This document shows positions 17,030-25,877 of a stretch of 64,000 bases of DNA, piece by piece (the stretch's first letter is position 1; each line of letters begins with the position of its first letter). The position numbers and the translations under genes are program-made. The DNA is taken from assembly GCA_023955635.1 (NCBI GenBank), contig JAMXHR010000001.1, positions 310,001 to 374,000 on the forward strand, read 5' to 3'. The DNA is from Methanosarcina sp. ERenArc_MAG2. GTDB taxonomy: Archaea; Halobacteriota; Methanosarcinia; Methanosarcinales; Methanosarcinaceae. The notes below the pieces were generated by a model. The model did not search any database. It was not told where the DNA came from and was given only the letters and a program-made list of their open reading frames with translations.

Positions 17030-17602
17030 TTATTGGAGAACTTTAAGGATCTCATCCGTTTTCCGAACCCGGCCTATTCTTTTGAATGTGAAGTTCACAG
17101 CTGCATTATGTTGTTCCTCAGACGTGGAGGTCATAGCATCTTCGGCAAAAATCTGTTGAAAACCATACTCGTAGGCAAAACGTGCTGTACTCTCGACCCC
17201 AACGTCGGTTGAAATTCCGCAGAGTACGATCGTGTTCATTCCGCGTCGCCGTAGCTGGAGTTCCAGGTCGGTTCCATAAAATGCCCCCCACTGCCTTTTG
17301 ACGATAACGATATCCGTTGAAGTCGGGGAAATTTCAGGCACAAATTCAGACCAGTCTGGAGACGGGACTGAGGAACTCGAGAAGGACTCGTCGCTTAAGA
17401 CATTGAGCATCGTCTCTTTTGTTGGTATGACATGCACAAGGAACACGAGCATACCGTTTTTCCGAAATATGTTTAGGAGCTTCGTGACATTTTTTATAAC
17501 GTCCTGTGCAAGATAGGGCTTTGTCGGCTGTGCAGCCATTCCCTTCTGTAAGTCTATAACTACAAGGGCTGTTTTGGCTTTATCAATAACCATTTCCGGC
17601 AT
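17030..17602 (-). CDS. Isochorismatase-family hydrolase
   Basis: 190 residues with the isochorismatase fold: TALVVIDLQKGM (Asp17), the middle lysine in IVKRQWGAFYGT (Lys102), and VLCGISTDVGVESTARFAYE. The usual nucleophilic Cys of the G-x-x-T-x-x-C-V motif is Gly135 here, as in several isochorismatase-like subgroups, so amidase activity should not be assumed; Cys128 lies nearby. It could be a hydrolase of unknown small molecules or a non-catalytic homologue. The second Met (residue 4) is an alternative start. No operon partner. Confidence 0.85.
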   Translation of the reverse strand: MPEMVIDKAKTALVVIDLQKGMAAQPTKPYLAQDVIKNVTKLLNIFRKNGMLVFLVHVIPTKETMLNVLSDESFSSSSVPSPDWSEFVPEISPTSTDIVIVKRQWGAFYGTDLELQLRRRGMNTIVLCGISTDVGVESTARFAYEYGFQQIFAEDAMTSTSEEQHNAAVNFTFKRIGRVRKTDEILKVLQ

Positions 17603-18110
17603 ACCATCACCATATCAGAATTAGCATCAAATTATTTATTCACTCTGGCGATGAATTATACGTCGTTGCCGAGAGGGTACGCTTGAAATGACTGAGTTAT
17701 AATACGTTTACAAATTGCTTTGAGAACACTTTATTTATGGAAAATCTGCAATCAGAGTTTGCCTCTCGTCCTTTTCTCTGAGCTTTGCAACCCCTGCGCT
17801 TACAAGCCTGGAAGTCTTTCAATTGGAAGACTTTCGAGGTACTGAAAATACGTGTAAAGGTGACTTTTAGTGAAACCAGGACAATTAATGAAACCAGGAC
17901 AATTGAGAAGCATTGTTTTTACTACAATAGAATAAGCTAACTTGTGCTGCACAAGGTTGGACAGTACTTCGCCAATCATTTTTCTAATTTCAAGTTCACC
18001 ATAAATTCCAGAAACGGTTCCGTGATAATCAAGAGAACATGTTATATAAGCATAATGAAATCAGAAAGCTTCGGAAGTTAGGATATAATGAAAAACAAAA
18101 ATAAGTAAAA
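17603..18110. other. Intergenic region with a duplicated 18-bp segment
   Basis: GAAACCAGGACAATT occurs twice in tandem, 18 bp apart (about 17872-17905). No gene was seen. The promoter of the hydrolase at 17030-17602 must lie at the left edge. Confidence 0.4.
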
Positions 18111-18182
18111 AGCCTCGGGCGGGATTTGAACCCGCGACCTCGTCCTTACCAAGGACGCGCTATACCCCTAAGCCACCAAGGC
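18111..18182 (-). tRNA. tRNA-Thr (anticodon GGT)
   Basis: On the minus strand the gene begins GCCTTGGTGGCTTAGGGGTA and ends CCCGCCCGAGGC plus a U discriminator. The acceptor arms GCCTTGG and CCGAGGC pair in seven positions. The anticodon stem CGTCC/GGACG encloses the loop TTGGTAA, giving anticodon GGT. The T arm GCGGGTTCAAATCCCGC is canonical. No CCA is encoded and no intron is present. A run of T follows the gene and could end transcription. Confidence 0.97.
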
Positions 18183-18368
18183 ACTACTGCTCAAAGAGCA
18201 TCCCCAAAATATCACAGCAGAGATATAAAGGTTTCGACTGACAACAGAAGATAGGGGAAAATGTCCCCTTACTGTCTGAAGATATCCAAATATGTCTCAA
18301 ATAAATTGAGGGATTGGCTTCAAAAAAATCTGTATATTTGAAGCTTATTATACATTTTTCGTTCTTCG

Positions 18369-18881
18369 TTATAAATTCCAGCGTTCATCTATCGGGAAGC
18401 GCTCATTAATCCACATGAGGATGTGGTTGTTATGAACTATTTTGTAGGAACGGGAAAGGACAGGTATGCCGTCGAAAGTAGGTTCCCCTTCCAGAACTTC
18501 GAGTTCGCCCATGTCGCGCCTGGTCTCGAGGTTGTGACTGCGCAGAATCCGGCCTATAGGAATATCCGCACGCATAAGCTGTTCTTTCATTGTTTCAGGC
18601 ATGCGTTCAAGTGGCGATAGGGACCTTGCATGGACAAAGACCGTACCCCCTGCAGAAAGCCGGACGACTCTGTTATTTATCTCACTGCCTTCTTCTACTC
18701 CCAGAAAGGCAGCCATTTCTTTGTCGGCTTTAACTGTGTACTGGGACTCGGTTATTACACTTACCGGTTTTCGGGTCATTATCTCCAGAAGAAAGGTTAC
18801 TGAACCGTCGGTACCGCAACAGACCCGAAGGCAGGTGGGGATCTCAAAGCTCTTCAATTTTTCCAGAAAATCTATACTCAA
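18369..18881 (-). CDS. DUF98 / chorismate lyase-like protein
   Basis: 170 residues matching the archaeal DUF98 family (UbiC-like fold): TRKPVSVITESQYTVKADKE, NNRVVRLSAGGTVFVHARSL and RADIPIGRILRSHNLETRRD carry the conserved pattern with the I-P-I-G-R-I-L active-site segment. UbiC-like enzymes remove pyruvate from chorismate to make 4-hydroxybenzoate, which methanogens need for methanopterin; that role is inferred from family knowledge. It lies 64 bases downstream of the DUF5611 gene, likely in one transcript. Confidence 0.8.
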   Translation of the reverse strand: MSIDFLEKLKSFEIPTCLRVCCGTDGSVTFLLEIMTRKPVSVITESQYTVKADKEMAAFLGVEEGSEINNRVVRLSAGGTVFVHARSLSPLERMPETMKEQLMRADIPIGRILRSHNLETRRDMGELEVLEGEPTFDGIPVLSRSYKIVHNNHILMWINERFPIDERWNL

Positions 18882-18945
18882 AAAGATACCTCAAGGTAGG
18901 GTTAGGTAGTGGGAACATTAAAACAGGAATGAGTCGTCAGGAGTT

Positions 18946-19260
18946 TTACTCCTCTCCGACTTCTTTTTTGGCATTTTTTAAGCGCTCTTTTGCCGTGTAT
19001 CCGGTAGCCTTGTAAAGGAAATCCCGGAAGGCCTTATTAGTTTGCAGGACAGTTTCGTCATCTTTTACGGCTTTGTCGGAAACCGTGTCCACATAGAGCA
19101 TTTTATTTTCGATCCGGACCTTTATATTCGACATAGCTCCGTAGGACGTCTCAAGGGATTCTCCGTTTCTGGAGATTTCTCCGGGAAAACACTCCTCCAT
19201 TACCGAGTAAATCCTGTCAATATCAGGCTTAAAACCGCGTTTTAATTTATACAATTGCAT
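18946..19260 (-). CDS. DUF5611 family protein
   Basis: 104 residues from ATG 19260, chosen because AGAGG lies 6 bases before it. MQLYKLKRGFKPDIDRIYSV is the family-typical start. The protein is soluble, mixed alpha/beta, with a basic C-terminus (ERLKNAKKEVGEE). The function is unknown and the family is confined to methanogens and relatives as far as I know. It is probably co-transcribed with the DUF98 gene downstream. A tandem repeat array lies upstream at 19456. Confidence 0.7.
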   Translation of the reverse strand: MQLYKLKRGFKPDIDRIYSVMEECFPGEISRNGESLETSYGAMSNIKVRIENKMLYVDTVSDKAVKDDETVLQTNKAFRDFLYKATGYTAKERLKNAKKEVGEE

Positions 19261-19455
19261 TGGTATCCTCTTATAAGAAATTTTCATATCAGATAAAGTT
19301 TGCTAGAATCGATCTGCTTAGAATCTTTTCCTTAATTCTGTACCTCCGATTAATTACGGAAAGGATACAATTTCAGGGTATATCTTCTAATAGTTCAGTT
19401 CTGCTCATATTTAACACTGGTTATTAATTTAACCTGAGTTCAAAAAAGATATCTG

Positions 19456-19680
19456 GTTAAATACTTAACATTATGATTATTTATTTAACATATTTGACTA
19501 GTTAAGTACTTAATATTCTGATTATTTATTTAACATATTTGACTAGTTAAGTACTTAATATTCTGACTATTCATTTAATATATTTGAGTAGGTTAAGTAC
19601 TTAATAGTTTGATTATTTACCTAACATATTTGACTAGGTTAAGTACTTAACATATCTGACTATTTACTTTAATCTCCCTA
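19456..19680. repeat. Five tandem 45-46 bp repeats containing palindromes
   Basis: Copies begin at 19456, 19501, 19546, 19592 and 19638. Each unit holds GTTAAGTACTTAA(C/T), a 14-bp palindrome in its best copy (19638), followed by GATTATTTATTTAACATATT and TGACTAG. The array fills the divergent gap between the DUF5611 gene and the gene at 19800, so it may bind a regulator of one or both. Iteron-like or MITE-derived origin is possible. Confidence 0.85.
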
Positions 19681-19799
19681 TCTATTGCTTTAACAATGCG
19701 CATACAAAAAACTTACCCGCTTTATTTGACTTTGATGTGCTTCTGGTCTGAAAGATTAGAAGCTGATAAATTGAAAAATAGGAAGATGGTGACCTCAGG

Positions 19800-20105
19800 A
19801 TGCACAAGATACTAAATCTGGAAGAATTAATTGCCGCAAAGCAGCTTGAAAAAGATAAAGAAGTATACGGCGATCTGGAACGCGAAGAACTGTATGACCT
19901 GATAATTCCCCCAGGCACGGTTTTGTCCATTATTTATGATATTGTTGAAGAATTTGGTCTTGAACCTGTAACCCGGAAAATGTTTGTAAGCGTAGCAAAC
20001 AGTGAAGAAAGAGAACTTCTGGCTCTGCGTGGCTCTCTTGAGAATGTTCAGGCTGCTGAAAAGTTCCTCTACGAAGAAATGCATGCCTGGATAGAAAACA
20101 AGTAA
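19800..20105 (+). CDS. Conserved hypothetical protein
   Basis: 101 residues, soluble and acidic, not recognised. It contains EELYDLIIPPGTVLSIIYDI and VEEFGLEPVTRKMFVSVANS, then ends with an amphipathic helix (NVQAAEKFLYEEMHAWIENK). Codon use and composition look like a genuine gene. GGTGA lies 12 bases before the ATG. It is divergent from DUF5611 and convergent with the methanogenesis marker 2 gene. No function is proposed. Confidence 0.6.
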   Translation: MHKILNLEELIAAKQLEKDKEVYGDLEREELYDLIIPPGTVLSIIYDIVEEFGLEPVTRKMFVSVANSEERELLALRGSLENVQAAEKFLYEEMHAWIENK

Positions 20106-20230
20106 TCCTATTAAATTCCGGGCAAATGGCCGGAAGAACATCAATTACCCTGATTGAAAAATAGAAATCGAATGGCAACTTTTTAAGAGATCTAAAAAAC
20201 AGGTAAAGGCAGCAGGCAGGAGGGTCCCGG

Positions 20231-21209
20231 TTATTCGGAACCGATGCCTGTAATACTTTCCTTTGAGAAATCAAATACGGTTACTCTACCTGTTTTATCA
20301 TAAATATCGAGTTTTAAGCCACTTTCTATTTTTCCGATAATCACAGCTGTAAGCCCTGCCTTTTCAAATACATTTACGCATTCTTCTGCTTTTTCCGGAT
20401 CTGCTGTAAAAACATAGCCTGTTCCGGGGTGCACTTTCAGCCACTGTTCGAAATCTACATTCTCAGGTTTAGGGACTTTTTCTAAATCCACTGACGCGCC
20501 AACGCCGCTTGTTTCACAGAGCATTCCAAGCGTCCCTATAAGTCCAGGGTTGCTTATGTCTTTACCTGCAGTGGCAAGTTTCCTCTTTCCTATTTCCTGG
20601 GTTACAAGGTAGGTTTCCCTGATGACTGCCGGTTCTTTAAAGGATGTTGTGTCCCAGCTATAAGGGAATTTGGCCCTATTTTTCCGTCCATGTCGTAAGC
20701 TGCAATAACGAGGTCTCCCGGGTTTGCCGTGTCGCTCCGGATTACACAGTCTCTTTTAACTATCCCGATAATGGCAACTGAGATGGAATTATACTGTGTA
20801 TCAGGATGGACATGCCCTCCTACGACCGGGACTCCGAATTTCCTGACCCCTTCAGCAAGGCCTTCCATGAGTTCCCTGCAGGCTGTTTCGGAGTTTGAAG
20901 AGGCTATATCTACCATAGCAAGAGGCTTTCCCCCATTGCTGCGATATCGTTTACGTTAGCAACTACAGCTCCATAGCCTGCCCACCAGGAGCTGGCATCT
21001 AGCAGCCTTCCCCATATTCCATCCGCTGCAAAGAGGATGACATCGTCTCCTCCTATATCGATAACTGCCGCATCGTCTCCGAAATCGACGATTGCGTTCT
21101 GATACTCAGGGCGGACGGCTTCGAAAATCGAAACAATGTCCTCAATCTGTTTTTTTCGGGTAACCCCTTCGAAGGTTTTTATCCTTTCTGCAAGCTCTTC
21201 CAGATTCAA
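20231..21209 (-). CDS. Methanogenesis marker 2 protein, AIR-synthase-like (two frameshifts)
   Basis: The N-terminal frame starts at TTG 21209 (GGAAG upstream) and contains AIVDFGDDAAVIDIGGDDVI and WAGYGAVVANVNDIAAMG. The second segment has MVDIASSNSETACRELMEGL, VPVVGGHVHPDTQYNSISVA; the last has TSGVGASVDLEKVPKPENVD. This is the PurM/ThiL/SelD ATP-binding fold, with the sequence of the methanogen-specific marker family (function unknown). Frames break at the C-run 20930-20934 and at GGG 20664-20666. One base added at each restores about 327 residues (IAAMGGKPLAMVDI; NSPYSWDTTSFKEPAV). Because the family is universal in methanogens, sequencing error is more likely than loss. Confidence 0.8.
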
Positions 21210-21603
21210 TGTCAGGCTTCCTTTTGTTTTTTTAATTGATACGAGTATATCAGTAATACAAACAACATAGTAGTAAACTATCGATGAACTCACGATAAAT
21301 TACGAAAACAGATGATAGATTAATCATAAGAGAATGCCCAAGTCATGGTGCCAGTATCGAGTTGATAATCAACACCGAATTACAAGCATGGCTTCTGAAT
21401 ATACCTGTCCATTTTTCCCTTGTTAAAAGATATCCTGAGATATTTTGGTGAGTACTTATTCAGTTTATCCTTTATCTCTTTTTTCTTTGTTCCGCAGAAA
21501 AGAAGCGACAGCTTTTTATTAAATTATTCTATCCTATTATGCCAACCTAATATGATTTCAAATATATGAAAATCTCTTACTGATAAAATTATGGGTGAAA
21601 AAC

Positions 21604-21780
21604 ATGGTAGCAAAAATTGATGCCGATTCCTGTACAGGCTGTGGAAGCTGTGTAGACGAATGCCCCGCAGCTGCAATTTCCCTCAGTGATGAAGATATTG
21701 CAGTTGTAGATGAAAGTGAATGCCTCGATTGCGGCGCATGTGAAGATGCCTGCCCGAACAATGCAATCGCTATCGAGTAA
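21604..21780 (+). CDS. 2[4Fe-4S] ferredoxin
   Basis: 58 residues with two perfect cluster motifs: [11 protein letters not shown] (Cys10, 13, 16, 20) and [11 protein letters not shown] (Cys40, 43, 46, 50), each followed by P. The ATG at 21604 has GGTGA six bases upstream and is preferred over the GTG at 21595. The protein is acidic, as clostridial-type ferredoxins are. It can serve as low-potential electron carrier, for example for Ech hydrogenase or NifB, both in this window; a specific partner is inference. Confidence 0.93.
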   Translation: MVAKIDADSCTGCGSCVDECPAAAISLSDEDIAVVDESECLDCGACEDACPNNAIAIE

Positions 21781-21895
21781 CGTTTTAAATTCGGTCTGAG
21801 AAGCGGAGCATTCTTACTCCGCCTTTCTAGATCTCTGATTTTATAACTTTTTTCAATTCCAGGGCTAAAAATTACTGATTTGAGATTTTAATTTA

Positions 21896-22635
21896 GGGCA
21901 TTGTTAACTAAATATAGTTAACTCATTATTTCTATATTTCATTAAGAGAATAACTGAGTACTTTAGCATTTCAAGACTCTTAGTATAACACTTTGTCTTT
22001 CTTCTCAATCTTGCCAGAAAGTGCCTAAATATGCTGTTATACCCTTCAACAGTGTACGTTTCTGCTTTTGATTGAGTATGAATTTTATCTGGAACGAACT
22101 CTGCATATGCCCTCCAGTGATCAGTCATCACTTTTTCAATCTCTTTTTCCTTTAACTTTTCCCAGAGTTTTTGTCCAGTTTCTGTCCCTCTGCTGCCAAA
22201 AGAACAGTTGATGAACTTTTTCCCAACTCTATCAACAGCAATCCAGATCCAGCAATATTTTTTTGTTACCGATGTAAGTGTGCATCTCATCCATTTCAAC
22301 AATAGAGATCTCATTTTCGCTTTTTAGTTCTTCTAACTCCTGACCAAATTTCTTTATCCATTTTTGGATAGAAACATGACTTACTCCCAAAAAACGCCCT
22401 ATTGACCGAAATCCCAATCCTTCAAGATAGAGTTGTAAAGCCTGTCTCTTAACAGATGCGGAACTAGCAGTTGATTTTAGCTCTACTGAATAATTATATC
22501 CACAATCAGAGCATTTGTAGCGTTGACGGCCATTAACTTTACCATTCTTATTATGATCGAGACTCTTACATCTTGGGCAGTTCATCAAGAGATATAAGTT
22601 CTCATAATATATATCAGTGTTTAGGTACCAATGCC
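21896..22635 (-). mobile_element. IS1-family insertion sequence (740 bp)
   Basis: The ends are GGGCATTGTTAACTAAA (21896) and, inverted, GGCATTGGTACCTAAAC (from 22635). The direct repeat TAATTTA lies just outside both (21889-21895 and 22636-22642), a clean target duplication. One transposase gene fills the element. It sits 23 bases beyond the nifB stop and does not interrupt it. Confidence 0.85.
21904..22588 (-). CDS. IS1-family transposase (frame changes at an A7 run)
   Basis: The first frame (22588 leftwards) has a zinc-ribbon CPRCKSLDHNKNGK...CSDCGYNY, a helix-turn-helix (LGFRSIGRFLGVSHVSIQKW) and IVEMDEMHTYIGNKK with the first catalytic Asp. It then stops. The second frame continues YCWIWIAVDRVGKKFINCSF, VMTDHWRAYAEFVPDKIHTQ and the final E in TYTVEGYNSIFRHF. 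The switch is at the A7 run 22258-22264 (T on plus). Six As would give one continuous protein of about 228 residues. IS1 elements are known for programmed frameshifting at A-runs, but the usual shift is -1 and that frame does not fit here, so an indel is as likely. Confidence 0.85.
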
Positions 22636-22658
22636 TAATTTAGAAATTCGTATTTTTC

Positions 22659-23630
22659 TCAAGCTTTTTCTTTGCCGTTTTCCTCAAGAACTTTTCTTGC
22701 TTTTTCCATATCCTCTTTTGTCTCGATTTTTATGACCTTTCTGCGCTCTTCACTCATCTGTGACATGTCCTGAGCAAGAAGTCCGTAAGCATCAGCTCTG
22801 CACTGCCTGCAGTGGCGCATCTGCATAACATAGGGTTCGCACGTTTCCTGGACAGCTTTTCTCTCTTCTGTGGTAGGTGGCTCAATGTCTGCAAAAGCTC
22901 CCTGGTTAATCAGGGGCATAACATTCATTATATAAACCCTAAGTTCATTGAGCTTTCGAGCAATCTCAACTACGTGTTTATCATTGATCCCAGGAATTAG
23001 CACAGTGTTAACCTTGACAACCACGCCTGCATCAACAGCCGCTTTGATGCCGTCGAGCTGGTTCTTGATCTGGATTTGTGCGGCTTCGATTCCCCTGTAA
23101 ACCTTCCCGTGATATACTATATGGTCCACTATTTTTGCCTGAATTTCGGGGTCTATTGCATTTACTGTTACCGTTAATGTAGAAACTCCAACACGCAGCA
23201 TGTCCTGTAATTTTTCGGTAAGCAAGAGCCCATTTGTGCTCATGCAGAGCGTGATTTCAGGAAACTCTTTTCTTATCAGCTCAAAGGTCTCAAAGGTTTC
23301 TTCGTTAGCCAGAGGATCGCCTGGGCCTGCAATTGCAACGACTTTGATGAAAGGATAGTCTGCCAGGATCTGCCTTGTCTTTTCAAGGGCTTCCTGCGGA
23401 GCCAGAACCTTACTCGTAACCCCCGGACGGCTCTCGTTAACACAATCAAATTCCCTGACACAAAAGTTGCACTGGATATTGCATTTCGGAGCCACGGCCA
23501 GGTGAACTCTCCCGTATTTGTGCTGGGCCTTCTTGTCATAACAGGGGTGCTCTGCAATCTTTCTCAGGAGTTCCTCGTCAAATGCAGGGCCGTTATCTGT
23601 CTCATTTATAGGATTTTCTTCTTCTGGCAA
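22659..23630 (-). CDS. nifB: Nitrogenase cofactor biosynthesis protein NifB (short archaeal form)
   Basis: 323 residues of radical SAM type. The SAM cluster motif CNIQCNFC provides Cys50, 54 and 57. NifB-specific features include HPCYDKKAQHKYGRVHLAVA before it, FDCVNESRPGV after it, AIAGPGDPLANEETF and a C-terminal CRQCRADA. There is no fused NifX-like domain, as usual in methanogens. NifB builds the 8Fe-9S-C precursor (NifB-co) of the nitrogenase active site. No nifHDK is in the window. The 200-base gap to the right should hold its promoter. It lies downstream of the archaeosine genes on the same strand but with a gap too large to assume one operon. Confidence 0.92.
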   Translation of the reverse strand: MPEEENPINETDNGPAFDEELLRKIAEHPCYDKKAQHKYGRVHLAVAPKCNIQCNFCVREFDCVNESRPGVTSKVLAPQEALEKTRQILADYPFIKVVAIAGPGDPLANEETFETFELIRKEFPEITLCMSTNGLLLTEKLQDMLRVGVSTLTVTVNAIDPEIQAKIVDHIVYHGKVYRGIEAAQIQIKNQLDGIKAAVDAGVVVKVNTVLIPGINDKHVVEIARKLNELRVYIMNVMPLINQGAFADIEPPTTEERKAVQETCEPYVMQMRHCRQCRADAYGLLAQDMSQMSEERRKVIKIETKEDMEKARKVLEENGKEKA

Positions 23631-23826
23631 ATGTGTTCCCCTCCGTTTGGAGTTTAAATGTACAGCAGGATCTCAGTATAAGGGGGTTTTTGGATGTCTA
23701 ACGCAAACTATAATCCAGCCCCTTGATATACATTGTGGAATCTCTTCGGAATCCTAAATTATGTTTAAGATATCTTCCCGGGATTCCTGCGATTTCAAGT
23801 CTAAAAACACCAGTTGTTAAAATTCT

Positions 23827-24021
23827 CTAATTATATAAAATCTCAACACGGTATATAACAGGCTTTCCAGTGAATTTTTTTAAACTTACTATCGAGTTTC
23901 TTCTTCCATCCGGAGAAACGGAAATATCCAGATTGAATTTATCGCCGGGAGCTCGGTTAAACCTGGTATTATCCGGAGTAAGATAGTGAAAGGAATGATA
24001 AGAATTGTTAAATTTTTTCAT
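23827..24021 (-). CDS. Possible 64-residue protein translationally coupled to queD
   Basis: The ATG at 24021 overlaps the queD stop as ATGA. The product begins MKKFNNSYHSFHYLTPDNTR and includes DKFNLDISVSPDGRRNSIVS and ends VIYRVEILYN, a beta-rich pattern. I do not recognise it. The overlap favours a real coupled gene, but short length and ordinary composition leave doubt. Confidence 0.4.
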   Translation of the reverse strand: MKKFNNSYHSFHYLTPDNTRFNRAPGDKFNLDISVSPDGRRNSIVSLKKFTGKPVIYRVEILYN

Positions 24022-24371
24022 TCTGAGAAATTATCCATTTCGCACCATTTACCTTCCCCTTCCCAGACCCTCACCTTAAGAGGAAAGCCGAACCTTTCCA
24101 GAAGATGGGAGTGGATATGCTGGCAGAGGTATTCGGAACTGGGGAATTCTATGATTTCGTTTAACAGAATATGGTCGTATTCCTGAAGGGTTTCCTTGAT
24201 TCCCTTCTTCAGGTCATAAAAGTCGATTACCATCCCATTTTCTCTGACCTCTCCTTCTACCACGACCTCGATTTTATACGTATGGCCGTGTACTCTTCCG
24301 CATTTTCCGTGCCCTGGGAGGTAATGGGCACTGTCGATATAATCAATAACTCCCAATCTCATTTTTGCCAT
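24018..24371 (-). CDS. queD: 6-carboxy-5,6,7,8-tetrahydropterin synthase QueD
   Basis: 117 residues of the PTPS/QueD family. Zinc ligands are His in DSAHYLPGH and the H-G-H of CGRVHGHTYKIEV; the catalytic Cys is in GHGKCGRVHGH. VIDFYDLKK and YDHILLNE are further family signatures. It converts dihydroneopterin triphosphate to carboxy-tetrahydropterin for preQ0, the precursor of archaeosine in tRNA. ATG at 24371 follows GGGGTG; GTG at 24380 is an alternative. Gene order queD-queE-DUF366-queC on one strand supports the assignment. Confidence 0.92.
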   Translation of the reverse strand: MAKMRLGVIDYIDSAHYLPGHGKCGRVHGHTYKIEVVVEGEVRENGMVIDFYDLKKGIKETLQEYDHILLNEIIEFPSSEYLCQHIHSHLLERFGFPLKVRVWEGEGKWCEMDNFSE

Positions 24372-24441
24372 TTGATGCACCCCATTTCAGTCAAGCATCC
24401 CTTTCTTATTTTAATGCTCTTTTCATTCTCCCTAATTTCGG

Positions 24442-25209
24442 TTATAAGCAACCCCACATCCTGTGGGTCTGGGGAATGATCCGTGTATCTATCATTTCAA
24501 GCAGGTTTTTCTGAAGTTTCAGAATGTTCTGCACCGATGCCTGTGTAAATTTCGTATTCCTTACCTCACTGCCGATTGGCGTCTCAGGCTGGAGAATTAC
24601 ACAGGACACATAAGCCGCTATAGCCTCTACGGCCAGATTTACGGTTTCTGATCTTGTATCCCTGTTTATAACGATCTTGCAAAAGCAGTCTCTTGAGCTA
24701 TTTTTTCTCAGGAGCCTGAAGCATTCTATTGTATTTTCCACATGTGCTTCCCGGGTTTCAGGGCAGATACTCCGAATAGCTTCGGGGAGTTTGAAATCCC
24801 CTGAAACGTAAGTGACCTTTCCACTCAGTTTTCTGGCATGCTCAGGCAGGGTCATATTGGATTCCAGGTAAAGAGGTGAGGATAAATTCAGCTTTTCTAT
24901 GAAATCCGCATGCAAGAGAGGTTCTCCTCCTGTCAGGGATACTGAATGGAGCTTTTCGAAAGGCTGCAGCATAGCTTCCAGCTCCTCCGTACTTACGGGG
25001 TTGGGGCTTTTCTCAAAGCTGCCACTTCCTTCCACCTGTTCATAATTACAGGTTCCGGGGTTTGTAAAGTCAGTGTCACAGTAGTTGCAACTGAGGTTGC
25101 AGCCTGAAAAACGGACAAAAGCCTGCCTTGTGCCAACATACGGGCCTTCTCCCTGAACAGAGCAGAAAACCTCTTTTATAGGGGCAAACGTATGGTCTGA
25201 AGCTGACAT
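24442..25209 (-). CDS. queE: 7-carboxy-7-deazaguanine synthase QueE
   Basis: 255 residues. The N-terminus has FCSVQGEGPYVGTRQAFVRF and the radical SAM motif CNLSCNYC (Cys37, 41, 44) followed by DTDFTNPG. The segment VSLTGGEPLLHADF binds SAM. A variable insert (residues 52-66) sits after the cluster. It rearranges carboxy-tetrahydropterin to 7-carboxy-7-deazaguanine, the step after QueD. The start ATG overlaps the stop of the DUF366 gene, indicating tight coupling. Confidence 0.93.
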   Translation of the reverse strand: MSASDHTFAPIKEVFCSVQGEGPYVGTRQAFVRFSGCNLSCNYCDTDFTNPGTCNYEQVEGSGSFEKSPNPVSTEELEAMLQPFEKLHSVSLTGGEPLLHADFIEKLNLSSPLYLESNMTLPEHARKLSGKVTYVSGDFKLPEAIRSICPETREAHVENTIECFRLLRKNSSRDCFCKIVINRDTRSETVNLAVEAIAAYVSCVILQPETPIGSEVRNTKFTQASVQNILKLQKNLLEMIDTRIIPQTHRMWGCL

Positions 25210-25769
25210 TACACAACTCCCAGAGGCCTGGACTTTCTCAGGTCCTTTTCTATATCCTCAAACTCACAGACATACGCTTTTCCTATTGCCTGCATGAAGC
25301 CTACAACCTGTTTGTCTTCTCCTATCCCGGCTTCTTTCATATTTCCGTATACGTCATGAGAAACATTAATGCCAAAGTGGATCTTCTGAGACACCGCAGA
25401 GGCGCTGGCAATCGATACTGTCAGTTTTTTTCCTTTCAGGAAAAGATCGTCTCCCTCCCTGGTCGTCTCCACACCGATTCCGGCAAGGTATTCTTTTACA
25501 ATGGCAGTAAAAAGACGCTGCCGCGCATAGACCAATTTCAGGTCAACGGAGTCGAAATGTTCAATGATAAAACTTACCATGTCTTCGGACCAGATTGATT
25601 CGTTTGCTCTTCTGTCTTCAAGGTCTATCATGTGCTCGATTTTTACGTCACAGGCACCTCTGAAGACTACAATCGAATCTTCCTGCACTCCAAAACTGTT
25701 ATAGGCCCAGAGAGAATAAATCTGGCTCCCGTCATAATCAAATTTATCAGGCAAGACAATGCATTTCAT
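25209..25769 (-). CDS. DUF366 family protein in the archaeosine operon
   Basis: 186 residues from ATG 25769 (GAGAG six bases upstream; the frame is open 17 codons further). Features include DYDGSQIYSLWAYNSFGVQE, IVVFRGACDVKIEHMIDLED and SIASASAVSQKIHFGINVSH. DUF366 is an archaeal family of unknown biochemical function. It lies between queC and queE with overlap to queE, so a role in preQ0 or archaeosine synthesis or in the use of 7-deazaguanine is a reasonable guess. Nothing in the sequence reveals a catalytic motif that I know. Confidence 0.75.
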   Translation of the reverse strand: MKCIVLPDKFDYDGSQIYSLWAYNSFGVQEDSIVVFRGACDVKIEHMIDLEDRRANESIWSEDMVSFIIEHFDSVDLKLVYARQRLFTAIVKEYLAGIGVETTREGDDLFLKGKKLTVSIASASAVSQKIHFGINVSHDVYGNMKEAGIGEDKQVVGFMQAIGKAYVCEFEDIEKDLRKSRPLGVV

Positions 25770-25877
25770 GGAATTCTCTCTACAATTTTTTTCTGTCACT
25801 TTTTCTGTAAAATTCTTCATATAATAAAATTCTTTATATAATATACTTTATTTGAGTTAGATTCAGGTTTTTCCGGC

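Noticed and set aside
22258..22264. Programmed frameshift in IS1 transposase
   Set aside because: The second frame needs +1 (or -2), not the usual -1, and similar homopolymer breaks occur in many unrelated genes here.
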